A stretch of 51,056 nt of DNA from Pleurotus djamor (Eukaryota > Basidiomycota > Agaricomycetes > Agaricales > Pleurotaceae), in the NCBI GenBank assembly GCA_029747585.1, contig JAPEVF010000318.1, forward strand, positions 1 to 51,056, read 5' to 3'. The position numbers were made by a program, and so were the translations under genes. Shown one piece after another: positions 11,369-21,591 of this stretch. Below the pieces are notes generated by a model, which was not told the origin of the DNA, did no database searches, and worked only from the letters and a program-made list of their open reading frames with translations. The first letter of the stretch is position 1; each line of letters begins with the position of its first letter.

Positions 11369-11749
11369 ATGAGGATGGCAAGGTCGTTCGTGCGGAAAAA
11401 TAGCGGGATCTCAAAGGCGTCGGCGAGAAAAGCAATGCAATGGATTCTAAGTCGACACGCGTCTGTCATTTATGAGACATGGATATTGGCCTTATGGTAC
11501 GTGCACGGTGTATTCACGATGACGACCCATCCCACAACCGGGTATAGCGAAGGGATCCATCGAAGACACGACCACTATACTATGCGAGTGTATGACGACC
11601 TAGAAAGAATGACAGTCACTTTCCACCTATACGAGGACAAATCGAGGGACGAATATTGGGTGACGCCATACCATCTGTTGCATGCTAGAGAAGGAGATAG
11701 GTCGGACGCGAGGTTTCATTTCAACCGCAGCAGATACACACGAATTTAA
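11369..11749 (+). CDS. Tandem orphan family, member 1, 109 aa
   Basis: Exons 11369-11496 and 11548-11749, intron 11497-11547 (GTACGT..GTATAG, 51 nt). The intron is a multiple of three without a stop, so the unspliced frame is also open; I prefer splicing because the intron has the same position and phase 2 as in the members at 12879 and 14772. The protein starts MRMARSFVRKNSGISKASAR (an internal ATG at 11375 is an alternative start). The second exon encodes HYTMRVYDDLERMTVTFHLY then KSRDEYW, which aligns with TIRGYDAEGWMVLTMHVYDE then GRDERW of the later members. It is the most diverged member and lacks their small third exon. Function unknown. Confidence 0.55.
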   Translation: MRMARSFVRKNSGISKASARKAMQWILSRHASVIYETWILALWYVHGVFTMTTHPTTGYSEGIHRRHDHYTMRVYDDLERMTVTFHLYEDKSRDEYWVTPYHLLHAREGDRSDARFHFNRSRYTRI

Positions 11750-12300
11750 AATTAAGTCTGAGATTCGGTTACAAGGGATTGGATAACAACTGGTCAGAGT
11801 GGCAGACGAAGGGAAATGAATCGCAGCAGATAAACTCAGGGGTCTCCTTGTATATACGGACCCCTAAAGGACTTCGAATCATCCCTCCCCTATTTCCATC
11901 CAGGGGAAAAGGGACTTGGTTTTTCCGTCATCAACTAACCCGTAGAAGGGGATCAGAACCGAGAGAAGCTCATGACCTCAACTGTGACTTGAACAACTAC
12001 ACAACTGCCACTGGACCATTAACATGCGAGTAGGACACGCCCCTCAAAGACCTCGTACGAGCTGATGGATTTCGCACCTTGCGTTGAGTTGTGAGTGGAG
12101 GAAATAGCCTTTGGTGTACCTTGGAAGTATACAAGACTGTCAATGTGTGACTTGCATAGGACTTAGAAACTGTCCGCATCGAATTGTATACTCACGAATT
12201 GGAAGTGAAACTACGCAAAGACACCACCTCTGCATCAACTCCCTCGGGTCAGGCACTGTCAGCGGACCTTTCAAGGGTAAGCTAACTACCAAGTCACCGA
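11750..12300. other. Spacer with diverged repeat remnants
   Basis: No gene is supported. Around 11850-11885 the sequence (GGACCCCTAAAGGACTTCG) resembles GGAGCCCCTGAGGGACTTCG at about 13535, so the duplication that made the downstream gene pair may extend to a third, older unit here. Confidence 0.3.
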
Positions 12301-12870
12301 TTCAACGTGTTATTCTGGACATCCCATCGGTTCACACCAACAGAGATATCATACTGCGGTGTACCGACCTACGAACGCCTATAGGGCTTCAAGGAGCAGA
12401 CCAACATCCGGTAAGTGTCAGAGGAATCTCCACCTACGACTGAGTAACTAAGACTGAGTCTTGCGTCGAGCGGACGTGCGTCAACTGATCATTCACTCGC
12501 GCTTGAACAAGTAAGTCCAATTCGATGCCTTTCAGATGCATTTCAGACATCCGTCGTTGAATCTATCATCCTCAGGTTGTTTCCCTGACACCGCGTTCGC
12601 CACAGTCTGCAATCGTAGCCTCTTACGAACGCACGTCGATCGAAATCGAACAAACTTGCAGGTAAGAGTCAAAGTGACCGTCACCTACCATAACGAAATT
12701 GACCAAGTGGTTTGCAGCAAACAGGCGTGCACACTCAGAACGTCGATTCACTCTTGTCAACGTGAGTCCCTTACGCTGGTCTTCTGAATCAATTCTGACA
12801 TCCTTGGTCGGGTCTCTCAGTCATTCCAAGTGCATCGCGAAACCGATTCATTTGTTCTCAATCTACGATC
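12300..12870 (+). repeat. Exon/intron cassette repeats, upstream copy
   Basis: This stretch matches the one at 13960-14770. It contains canonical donors GTAAGTCC at 12511, GTAAGAG at 12662 and GTGAGTCC at 12762, each followed by CTGAC or TTCTGAC branch-like motifs and pyrimidine-AG acceptors. The inferred exon starting near 12586 (ACACCGCGTTC) and the inferred exon starting near 12719 (CAAACAGGCGTG) each recur in the downstream copy. They could be 5' exons of the gene at 12879, coding or untranslated; reading frames between copies are not kept consistently. Confidence 0.5.
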
Positions 12871-12878
12871 ACTACATC

Positions 12879-13347
12879 ATGACGAGGGCATACTACCGAA
12901 AACGTTGCGGCGCCACGGAAGAAGAGGCCAAGGCAATTATGGCAACCGTCAGTATGCGACACACAAAGTTGATCTCGTTCACTGCGAGACTTGCTCTAGT
13001 GTGTGTGAATAGTTTGAGTTATCAGTGCTAACCGTACTGATTGTCGATGCCAGCGAATGTCCAAGCTCCGGCCATCCATGGGCGACCATCAGGGGGTACG
13101 ATGCAGAGGGATGGATGGTGCTGACAATGCACGTTTACGACGAGGAGGGTAGGGATGAACGATGGCGGACCAGCCAGGAAACCTTGACGCATATGAAGAA
13201 AGGGACGAGGAAACGCGTGAACAATTACTTCCTTGATGGTGAATTCAAGCCGGTGAGTGTCTTTGGTTGGATGAATGGGAAATACTGACGAATAAAAAGA
13301 TTCGATTTAACAAATCGAAAGGGACGGAGTCCAATGCAGAGTCGTAG
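12879..13347 (+). CDS. Tandem orphan family, member 2, 122 aa
   Basis: Exons 12879-13000, 13054-13252 and 13300-13347; introns 13001-13053 (branch GTGCTAAC) and 13253-13299 (branch TACTGACG). The joined frame is 369 nt, ending GCAGAGTCGTAG. The protein starts MTRAYYRKRCGATEEEAKAI, then MRHTKLISFTARLALV; the second exon encodes HPWATIRGYDAEGWMVLTMH and DEEGRDERWRTS, and the tail is IRFNKSKGTESNAES. It has the same exon lengths (122, 199, 48) as the member at 14772, so the pair is a recent duplicate. In-frame sequence continues upstream of the ATG (CIAKPIHLFSIYDHYI) and is also conserved in the second copy, so the protein may be longer at its N-terminus through the cassette exons. No known domain. 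Confidence 0.68.
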
Positions 13348-13960
13348 TGGACGGAAGTGAAGGGATGTGAATGAAGTCAGTGAAATCTATCAAATATCTT
13401 GTAAACCCTCGAATTGTAGCTACTTAGAGGGAATAATCGCGACATACGGGCTTAATACAATGGACAGTGGACTAGTGTACAAGAGACGAACCGGTACGGC
13501 TCCATCACGATGTTGGTAGGAACCCCTGACTTTCGGAGCCCCTGAGGGACTTCGCAAAATTCAATGTGTTGGGTTGTACTGACGCCGAAAGCAGACACAA
13601 AATAATGCAAGGAGGTATATCATTAGCGTACGCCAGCGTATGCGCAGAACAGACTCCAGTCTATGTCCTCAAATTCAAGGACGAAAATAGAGAGATCGTC
13701 GTAAGACTGTGAAGTCATGGGATGAACCGACACGACACCATTGGTGTATGCGAGGTTGAGGGGGGGATCTATGTACGACAAAGGCATAACAACAATCGAG
13801 TGACATTCACGACTGTAGATTGGTACGTGGAACGTCTGACTCACAAGGAGTAGGCGATCCAACAAGAGGGACAGGAATCCCAGTTGCGATACATTCGTGC
13901 GCTCACAGTCGAATTTCGTGTGGGTTAGTACGATTCGCGCCGGGATATGGTTTTGGTTGA
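13348..13960. other. Spacer between duplicate orphan genes
   Basis: The first 60 bases are conserved with the stretch after the next copy (CTATCAAATATCTTGTA against CTATTAATTATCTTGTA), so this is probably shared 3' UTR. A plus-strand frame around 13725-13830 (MNRHDTIGVCEVEGGIYVRQ, ending at a possible GTACGTGG donor) and a minus-strand frame 13623-13865 are both open; neither is convincing. Confidence 0.3.
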
Positions 13961-14770
13961 GCTCTTAACGTGGTGATAGTAGCCGTCTGGGATTCTGAGG
14001 ACCTACGAACACGCATACCTCATCAAGGAGCCGACCAGCGTACGGTATGTGACAGAGGAATCCCCACCTACAACAGACTAACTGACCCTGGGCCTTGCGA
14101 CTAGCGACGTGCGCCCTCACAACATTCACTCGCGTTTGAGGAGGTGAGTCCAATTCGATCCGTTTTAAGTTCATTTCTGACATACACGGCCAAACCATTT
14201 TGTCTCCTAGACACCGCGTTCACCTCAGCCTTCGATCATAAGAACTCACCAACGCACTCCAGTCAACATCGACCAACTTGCATCCGGTAAGAGGCACAGT
14301 GTTCGTCACCTACCTTATCGAAACTGACCCTGTAGTTTCCAGAAAACGGACGTGCACACTGAGGACGTAGACACACGCTGAGCAAGTAAGTCCAATTCGG
14401 TCCGTTTAAATTTCGTTTCTGACTTACATGGTTGTATCTAACACCCTCACTTTGTCACCCTGACGCCGCGTTCACGTCAGTCTACGATTTCATAAGGACT
14501 TACCAACGTACGCCGATCGAGTTCGAACCAACCTGCATCCGGTAAGAGGCACAGCGTTCGTCTGCTACCACAGCGAAACTGACACTGTGGTTTCCAGCAA
14601 ACAGGCGTGACTACTCAGAACGTCGACTCACGCTTGACCATGTAAGTCCCTTTCGTGTGGTTTCTGAATCCATTCTGACATCCGTGATCGACGCTCTCAG
14701 CTCTTCAAGGAGGTCAACCCAGGTGCATCGTGAAACCGAACCGCTCTCAATCAATCTACGAATACTACCT
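13960..14770 (+). repeat. Exon/intron cassette repeats, downstream copy with an extra unit
   Basis: Donors GTGAGTCC at 14144, GTAAGTCC at 14386 and 14642, and GTAAGAGG at 14287 and 14542 show two full cassette units of about 250 bp, against one in the upstream copy. Each unit carries an ACRCCGCGTTCACSTCAG acceptor-proximal block and a TTTCCAG acceptor before an AAACRGGCGTG-type exon. The first four splice motifs and their spacing are conserved although the reading frame is not. Confidence 0.55.
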
Positions 14771-14771
14771 C

Positions 14772-15242
14772 ATGACGAAGGCATACTACCGAAGAGGTTG
14801 TGGCGCTACAGCAGAAGAAGCGAAAGCAATTATGGCGACCGTTAGCATGCGGCACACCAAGTTGATCTCGTTCACAGCGAGAATAGCGTTAGTGTGAGTG
14901 AATNGAGTTAAAACTACGTGGTGAACGTACTAAATATAGGTGGCAGCGAACGAGCGCACTACAAGCATCCGTGGTCGACCATCAGGGGGTACAACGCAGA
15001 AGGTTGGATGGTACTGACNATGCACGTTTTCGACGAGGAGGGGAGGGATCAACGTTGGAGGACCAGCNAAGAAGCCATGGAGAATATGAAGAAAGGTTCG
15101 AACAAATGCGTGAATACGTACTTTGTTGAGGGACTGTTCAAGGCGGTGAGTGTCTTTGGTTGNACGAATGTGTTATACTGACGGAATCAAATAGATTCGA
15201 TTCAATAAAGCTACCCGGACGGTGAGCAATGCAGAGTCGTAG
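14772..15242 (+). CDS. Tandem orphan family, member 3, 122 aa
   Basis: Exons 14772-14893, 14947-15145 and 15195-15242; introns 14894-14946 and 15146-15194. Exon lengths equal those of the member at 12879, and the spliced length is again 369 nt. The protein starts MTKAYYRRGCGATAEEAKAI and continues SMRHTKLISFTARIALV; exon 2 has HPWSTIRGYNAEGWMVL and FDEEGRDQRW. Two N bases fall in exon 2 (15019 and 15068) without breaking the frame, and others fall in introns. The downstream sequence also matches the copy at 13348. The two copies differ mostly at the end of exon 2. No function is known; conservation of intron positions and of the WMVL..MHV core indicates a protein-coding family. Confidence 0.68.
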
Positions 15243-15589
15243 TGGTGGGAATCGAGGGGATGAGAAGAAACGGCGACGAATCTATTAATTATCTTGTAGA
15301 CATTGAGAAGCAGTACCTCGGATGAAAGTATCGTGCGGAATCTACGAAAAATCTTGTATATCCCAAAGCGTATATCGTTAGTGAAGTTATCGTGATTTGG
15401 ATTTCATCCAGATAAGTTCCTTCTATGTCGCGCTGAAGGACAGGAGAGAGGGGTTCGTTCAGGAGATACAATTCTGGAAGCGGGCGAGACTCATAAGGCA
15501 GCGATACGCATTGGATAATTTGTAAAGGGTAATATATACAGCGTACCGTACACCTTTCAACATACATACAAGGAGGAAAACGAGAAGTG
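15243..15589. other. 3' flank of orphan gene, no other gene supported
   Basis: The first part is conserved with 13348 onwards. An open minus frame 15289-15567 without known domains overlaps it; there is no splice or homology support. Confidence 0.3.
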
Positions 15590-15681
15590 GGGAGGAGAGA
15601 CGGAGAAGGTGGTGATCAAAGAACGGACAATAAAATAGGAGCGATAGGAGCGAGGGAAAGGGGAAAGAGGGGAAGGGGAGC

Positions 15682-15973
15682 GCAGATCAAGCTCAAGGCA
15701 CAGAAGCACAGACAGAAAAGAGCTGGGGGTAGAGGGAGAGCGGAGGGGAAAGTGCAGATCGTGCTCAAGGCACAGAAGCACTTTGGCCAAAANTGCTCGC
15801 TCGCTTGAAAAAGAAGCAGGGTCGCTGATCAGAAGCTGATGAAGAAGGCGAAATTGTCCCGAAAAGGACCAAGACTTACCGGATAAGGGAAAACAGAAGC
15901 AGAAAATGCGGAAAGAATGCGGAAAAGAAGACTGATGCAGAAGCCGCAGATCAAGCTCAAGGCACCGAAGCAT
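15682..15973. repeat. Three copies of a 28-bp repeat in purine-rich sequence
   Basis: Near-identical 28-bp units at 15682-15709, 15754-15781 and 15946-15973 (core GCTCAAGGCACAGAAGCA) lie in a GA-rich stretch from 15590 to 15990. On the minus strand they read as LCLELDLR-like peptide repeats. They sit exactly where the seven-TM gene at 16889 loses its expected 3' part. Confidence 0.6.
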
Positions 15974-16066
15974 TTTCTGCGGGGGACGGTAGATGATAAG
16001 AACGAGCCTACACTCCGTTTCGGCCTCGTAATATCCTTGTATTTTCCTCATTTTCCTGTGGTGGAA

Positions 16067-16889
16067 CCTAGGTCCCGAAACACAATCAATGAATGGTCAC
16101 TGTCAAGCGCTAAAGCGCTAATAACTCACCAGAGCCTGGTGGAAGTCATGCCCGAGAGGAATACGTTCGTCGCAACAGAAAATGCGATGCTGAGCCATGT
16201 CCAAGTTGAGATGGGCGGTTCTCTCCCCAGGAGAAACAACCCTTCCAAGTTGGGCGGATCGAAAGGACGTGAAAAGCCGTGGATGATGGCTCCGACGTAA
16301 CCAAATGTAGTTATGAAAGTGCCTAAAAGGAGGAAAGCTGCTGGGAACAAGACGCGCTTGTCGTGACCATAGATGACGTAGGTGCGCCATGTCAGGAGAA
16401 TGTCTGCAAGGAAGCACTGGGCAAGGAGACAGGGTATCAACAGGTGTGTGTGTGTGCGTGAAAAGGGAGTTGTGGACGCACACTCAGAAACTCGATAGCG
16501 ACCTGCGAATACGCCATTCTCCCAATATACCGAACCTCTGTGAATGGTCCCAGAGCCGTTCCCCCTATTGTGACTACGTCCTGATAGAAAGCCATGCATA
16601 GGTGCGCCGTTGCCAGCAGATACTGGAATATTATGATTCCAAGACCCCATACATTACGCTTTCCCCCGTTTGAGGAGGACGAGGAATGTGGATTCGAGGA
16701 CGAGCGGCGATTGCGGAAGCAGACAAGGTAGATGGCAAATGTGATGAGGATTGTGTAAATGCCTAATGGTCGTCACGTCACGAAAGCTATGCAGATGAAT
16801 TCAAGTTGTACAGTTGGCCAGGTCGACGTACCATGCAAAAATGATAGGAAAAACGCGCAAATGAGCAACGCTTCATTTGGTTGAATCAT
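16067..16889 (-). pseudogene. Seven-TM integral membrane protein gene, 3' truncated
   Basis: Start ATG at 16889 (MIQPNEALLICAFFLSFLHG, first membrane helix). Exons 16832-16889, 16482-16762 and 16130-16416, introns 16763-16831, 16417-16481 (contains a GT/CA run) and 16068-16129; a fourth exon would open at 16067. The exons encode helices YTILITFAIYLVC, GIIIFQYLLATAHLCMAFY and CFLADILLTWRTYVIYG, then FPAAFLLLGTFITTFGYVGA and a helix near WTWLSIAFSVATNVFL. This is the architecture of the expanded basidiomycete serpentine membrane proteins of unknown function. After TRLWWFH the sequence runs into the purine-rich repeats of 15590-15990, and the last helices and the cytoplasmic tail are missing. 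I therefore call it truncated; mis-assembly at the repeats is the alternative. Confidence 0.6.
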
Positions 16890-17602
16890 CCGTCGCCCAG
16901 AACTGCGCGGGTGATCCCCTCCTGTCTAGGAAAAGGAAGCGGTGTATGACGCGAAGAGTCAAAACGAAAAGAAAGCGGCAACGACGTTGAAAAGTTGAAT
17001 ATTTAGGACATATCGACCAAATGATGATTATTCCCTTGAGAAACGCGAAAAGAAAAGATCCGAGACTAGCCCTCTCCGGTGCACCCTGACGAACCTGTTA
17101 CCTGCTTGGTGGTTTCTGGAAGGAATAACTGGCGCCCTACTACATCACAACCTGTTTGGGTTAAAATAAGGCACGCCGAAAGTGGAGATGTACTAGGACA
17201 ACGAAATTGTTAGTAAGATACTCTACCTTGATGCTCACAGGCATGCATGTGCATGTAGTCGAGAACAGAAAATTGGCTGGATACGCAAGTATGTTCCTTG
17301 AACCTCCTCTGTTGGTGAACCTCTTGGTGGCAACTTCAGCGGATGGAAGACGTAGAGTGGCGTTGTTTCTACGTGAAATTATTCGGCGACAGCCACGTCT
17401 TGGGACTTCGTCTGCGAGCTTGGAGGGGAAGGAATCGATGAGGCCTTGAGGCCTGAGGGTCGTTCATGTTCATTCAGGGCGTTGAAGGGGGCGTGGTACT
17501 TCCTCATAAAGTGGGATGCGATTTGTAACGCGTTCCTTCAATCGTGGTCAGTTTACCCAGAGAAAAAACGCCCATGATAAGATGAGAAGAACACCAGCGT
17601 CT
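16890..17602. other. Intergenic, no gene seen
   Basis: This lies between the start of the membrane-protein gene and the 3' end of GPI13. The plus-strand frame 17207-17449 has no domain or splice support. It probably holds the promoter of the membrane-protein gene and the GPI13 3' UTR. Confidence 0.4.
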
Positions 17603-20600
17603 TCAACACGTCGAAGATTCTATAATTCCGCACCAAGTCGCCACATCTACTTCGATCGTATTTCGAACAACCCCCCCCACTCTCTTCGCAATCCTTTGGA
17701 CTCCAACAAGTACACCCAATACAACGCCAAGATCAACCGCTAAAACCTGGCATATCCCCAACATAAATCTCGGAGCGAACACTTTCCAAACCATCAAGTG
17801 CCTTCTGAGGATAGCAGCGCTCACTGCCGTCCCAAGCAACAAGCAGGAGTAGTACAACATAACTCCGAGAGAAGCCCGCGTGACATCTACGCGTATTTGT
17901 GTCTGAGAGCTAACTGGCGGTTCTGAAGTTGATTCACTTTTTGTCGGCGGCTTCTTCGAGTCCGACTGTTCAGGCGCGACAGTGGTCTGTAAAGGTGCAC
18001 GATTCCACAGTCCTAAGAGAGGGGCAGCAAGGCCCGCAAGCAGAATCGGACCAACGGAATTCAAAACGACCGTCACCACCGACCAAGGATATTTCAGTTC
18101 CTTCGTCAAGATGAACGCGGACTTCCACTGGATAGAGGATATCACTGCTTGGTGACCGGTAGAGTAGAATGTTTGTATCCCAAGAAGTGCTATCGGCACA
18201 ATCTCAGCGAATCGTATCGAAGGAGACGGGAAGGATGATGAGGACGGGGAAGAAGATGATGCGCCGAAGAGATTGGGATTGTTCAGTATTGCAGAAGGCG
18301 TGGCAGAACTGAATGCAGCTTCCAGAGCGCGAACATCCCGCACACTATCCACCACCTCGAGATACGCCAACAGAGCAACCATACTGAGGGCCAAGACAAC
18401 CTGTCCAGTCAACTGGGTACTTGCAAACACCAGGGCGAACGGGATGGAGTAGAATAGCACGTAAGGGGCGCCAAACGCGTTTGCAAAGCCGATGATTTTG
18501 ATTTGTCGCGTCTTCGGTGCTGAAGCGAGCGTGGCCGCAGCGAGCTGTTGTTCATCTGCAGTTCCCTCCTCCTGCTTGATGTCAAGGCACATTGGGACCA
18601 AATACCACAAGACCGTTCCAACAAACGTGATCACGAAGCATGCTACCCAAGTAGCCATGGTACGGGCTGTCCTCGGTGAGTCGTTATTCCAACCAGATCC
18701 TTCCAAAAGCCTAGCAGAATCCACCCATTCTAAGAGCCAGGCCGCGGCCGACGAGAGTAAGCTTATCCTCAGGATGCCTAGAAGGAACAGCTTCGCTATC
18801 CCAGCGTCGGAGCGTGAAATCGCCAACATCCGTTGGATAAAGAGGGGAAGCCCATATGCAACTGGCAGTGCAAGGAGCCGGATGAATAAAGGTGATGTAG
18901 GGGTGGAAGACGAGGAGTAGAACGTGACATGGCAGTAAGGCTGTTGTTCTTCGCGACAAACGGTGCTAATGGCCATCAGACGAATACAGAGGGAAAAGGC
19001 CAAGGAAAATCCAAATATCCGGGATCGTAAGCGAGCGGTTGGTGCCGTGAAACCCTTCACGACGAAGGGGAGAATGGATGAAACGAGGAGGAATGGAGCT
19101 AGGCGATCTTCCCAGAAAGTGAAAGAGTTCGACAGGAATGCGAGGGAATGCAGTACAAGAAGCAAAATCGGAAAGAGCACTTGGAGTGCTGTGGCGAGAG
19201 ATGGTGCGGCGATGGATGATGATGCAAACGAAGTAACCAATATTGGGATGCAGCTGAAGAGTGTGGAAAGGAACAGTGTATGATCGGATAAACTGATGTC
19301 CGCGAACATAGATGAGGACTTTATCAGCGGAAACGAAGTCAAACCAAGGGCTAGTCCAGCGACTAGCCCATAGCCTCCTTTCAATAATGAATTCGATGTG
19401 ACCGAGGGGGACAGATCCGTCGAATAGATAGACCATGTCGTTAAAGCTCCAACTCCTAGCAGGATCAGGCCCATCCCCATGCGAACTGCATTGAATTGGG
19501 CCCAGAGGGAGCGACAGGTTTCTAGAGCAAGCCGAGTGAACTCGTATTGTTGTTGGGTCGTACTCGCTCCTGTCCATGACCGCGTAAGTGACGACCACGA
19601 CGCATCTAGCTCTCCTCCTGAGGCACTGCTACGATACGCGTCAAGATAGTCCTTGATTTGCGCAACATTGATAGAGAGGGCACGGGAGAGCAAGGACTCG
19701 CGGTTGAATAACTCAGGGATGACCGTGCCCAAGTTGTTGAAGGGGATGGGTAGTCCAAGGAGTAGGGATAACGTAGGGACGAGGTCGATCTGCTGGACGC
19801 GTCTGTGTGGCACACTTGATCCCGGGAAAGTCTTCTTGGGTGTCATAACCAATGGAATATCTTCTCCACTACTTGCTTGCGACAATTTACGCGACTTGCT
19901 GTAAATCCAGAGTGCAGAGCTAGTCTCCAAGTCCCCATCTCCTCCGTGATCACCAGACCTGTCCATGCCATGATCCCCTAAGACCACAAGCAGGGTATCG
20001 TCATCCAGCATCTCCACAACCCGTTCCAGCACCGAGTTCATTTCCTGAAGCTTGTCCTTCATGCTGATATGCTCAGGCCCTACGCGGTGACCGACATGGT
20101 CGACACCCAGGAAATGACCGATCAGGAAATCGAAGGACGGCGTTGGAGCGGCGAGAAGTGGGCACAAATTGGCAATGACACCTCGGTCGACGGTATGGAG
20201 GTCCTCGACGTTGAATGAATCGAAAGGATGTGTCATATTCGGGTTAAAAGAGTCTGGGAATACAGTCATCCATGTATCGTCCCCCATAAAGGCCAACTAA
20301 GATGCCCAAAATTCATGAGCGCGTCACAACAATGAACCAGAAACGACGTACCCTCTTCCCGGCAGCTTTCAATCGTGCGATAATGGAGTCCTCCAAAATA
20401 GAAGAGCCTCCAAAATTGCTTCCTATGTCAACAAAAGTAGGCAAAGACCCTGTAGTAATGGCTTTGATCCTCTGCAACGTCGCAGTTGGTGGATCCGAGT
20501 ACGCGTCGAATAAGAACGAATTCTCCGGGTACATTGCCGTCAAACGGTGCGGTAATTCAAGAACATTGTGATGAAACGGGGAAGGTGGTTGTGGAGGGTT

Positions 20601-20882
20601 CGCTGAGACAAAATCAAAACGAAGAGCGTCGATAATGAGGACAACGGCGCGGGCATGAGTTGGTTCCAGCGAGCATGTCGAGCAAGTATTTTGGTTGGAA
20701 AGAGAGAGACGAGATAATAGAAATCCGGAGGTAAAAAGATAGATGGCAATGAGCTGGGCAACGACGACGACGATGAGGAGAGAGCGCATAAAGCCGCCCT
20801 TGACGGCCACAGCGGGCTCAGGTATTACCCCATCACGTGGATCATATAGGAGAAGCCCCTTTTTATCTGGGTCAATGGTCAA
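17603..20882 (-). CDS. gpi13: GPI ethanolamine phosphate transferase 3 (PIG-O/Gpi13)
   Basis: Exon 1 20352-20882 and exon 2 17603-20296, joined by a 55-nt intron (20297-20351, GTACGT..CTTAG) in phase 0, giving 1074 aa, normal for the family. The enzyme adds phosphoethanolamine to the third mannose of the GPI precursor in the ER, the link later joined to proteins. After an N-terminal signal-anchor (SLLIVVVVAQLIAIYLF) comes the alkaline-phosphatase-like lumenal domain: LIIDALRFDF (about residues 83-91), the nucleophile region TATLQRIKAITTGSLP (about 133-148), VDHVGHR (about 242) and the metal site VLGDHGMDRSGDHGG (about 282-296). The C-terminal half is a series of about a dozen membrane helices. 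A run of eight G/C bases near 17670 may slightly alter the extreme C-terminus. This is the best-supported gene in the window and looks intact. Confidence 0.93.
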
Positions 20883-21080
20883 CGTTTAAACGCGTTGATC
20901 TTAGCCGCAGAGTGGTAAGATATATACAAAAACCCAAGTAATGTATAGAGAAATGAAGTAGACGCGTAGAGTATAAAGTCCGTAGGTCAATGCGAAAAAG
21001 GGCTATGAATACAATTGCAAGTCCAATGTAGCAGTGGTGAGTAATGTACGAATACGAGGAGTAGATAGTCGATGTATTTT

Positions 21081-21435
21081 TCAAAGAGTTTCAAGGATGG
21101 CCACGGAGAAGTCAGAAAACCACGCTTTCTGTGCTTTTGGTGAAGCCCATGATGGGTCCGAGGCAGATCCTATGATGGCGAATCAGTTGTGTTCAGAATA
21201 ATTTGAAACCGTGCGCAAATGCTCACCTGCCTCCCCGAATGAGGCCTGCACCCGAAGACCCTGAAAACGCAACAGTCGATCGGTCCCGCAAAATCAGACC
21301 ATCCACATTGATGACACTCCTGCCATTGACGAAGAGTTCGAGTTCACCATTGGCTTGGCCCACATCGTTGAGCTTGACACGCTCGGCGACGGTATTCCAC
21401 TGCCCGGTCTCGAAGCGGAAAGAGCCCCGCCCAAC
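21081..21435 (-). pseudogene. 3' fragment of a polysaccharide lyase family 14 gene
   Basis: Minus strand from 21435: VGRGSFRFETGQWNTVAERV, VKLNDVGQANGELELFVNG and GLILRD match the C-terminal part of fungal PL14 (alginate/glucuronan lyase-like) proteins as I know them. After an intron of about 70-80 nt (GTGAGC near 21233) the terminal exon reads DPSWASPKAQKAWFSDFSVA and ends in TGA at 21081. The simplest splice leaves the last exon out of frame, and the 5' part of the gene is absent: homology begins at 21435, two bases from the inferred Harbinger terminal repeat at 21437. The remaining 5' half is not found beyond the element. I conclude a truncated, dead copy. Confidence 0.65.
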
Positions 21436-21436
21436 G

Positions 21437-21462
21437 CGTCGCGAACTGGATTGCGTCGCCAA
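21437..21462 (+). repeat. Left terminal inverted repeat of the Harbinger element
   Basis: Matches the reverse complement of 24419-24444 at about 22 of 26 positions. It abuts the truncated lyase gene. Confidence 0.6.
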
Positions 21463-21591
21463 CAAGGGTCCAGCCTTGAAAAAGTCGACGCAAGGCTTGG
21501 AAGGGGTCGTGATGCCAAGGATGTCATGTGACTGAGCGTCTGGAGGACTTGCGCGTTTCGTTACCTTTTCCCCTCTTACTCGAGTGTATTT

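Noticed and set aside
12130..14700. CRISPR-like regular repeats
   Set aside because: Spacing is irregular, units carry splice sites and the genome is eukaryotic.
17207..17449. 80-codon open frame between two genes
   Set aside because: No domain, no introns and no conserved features; likely chance.
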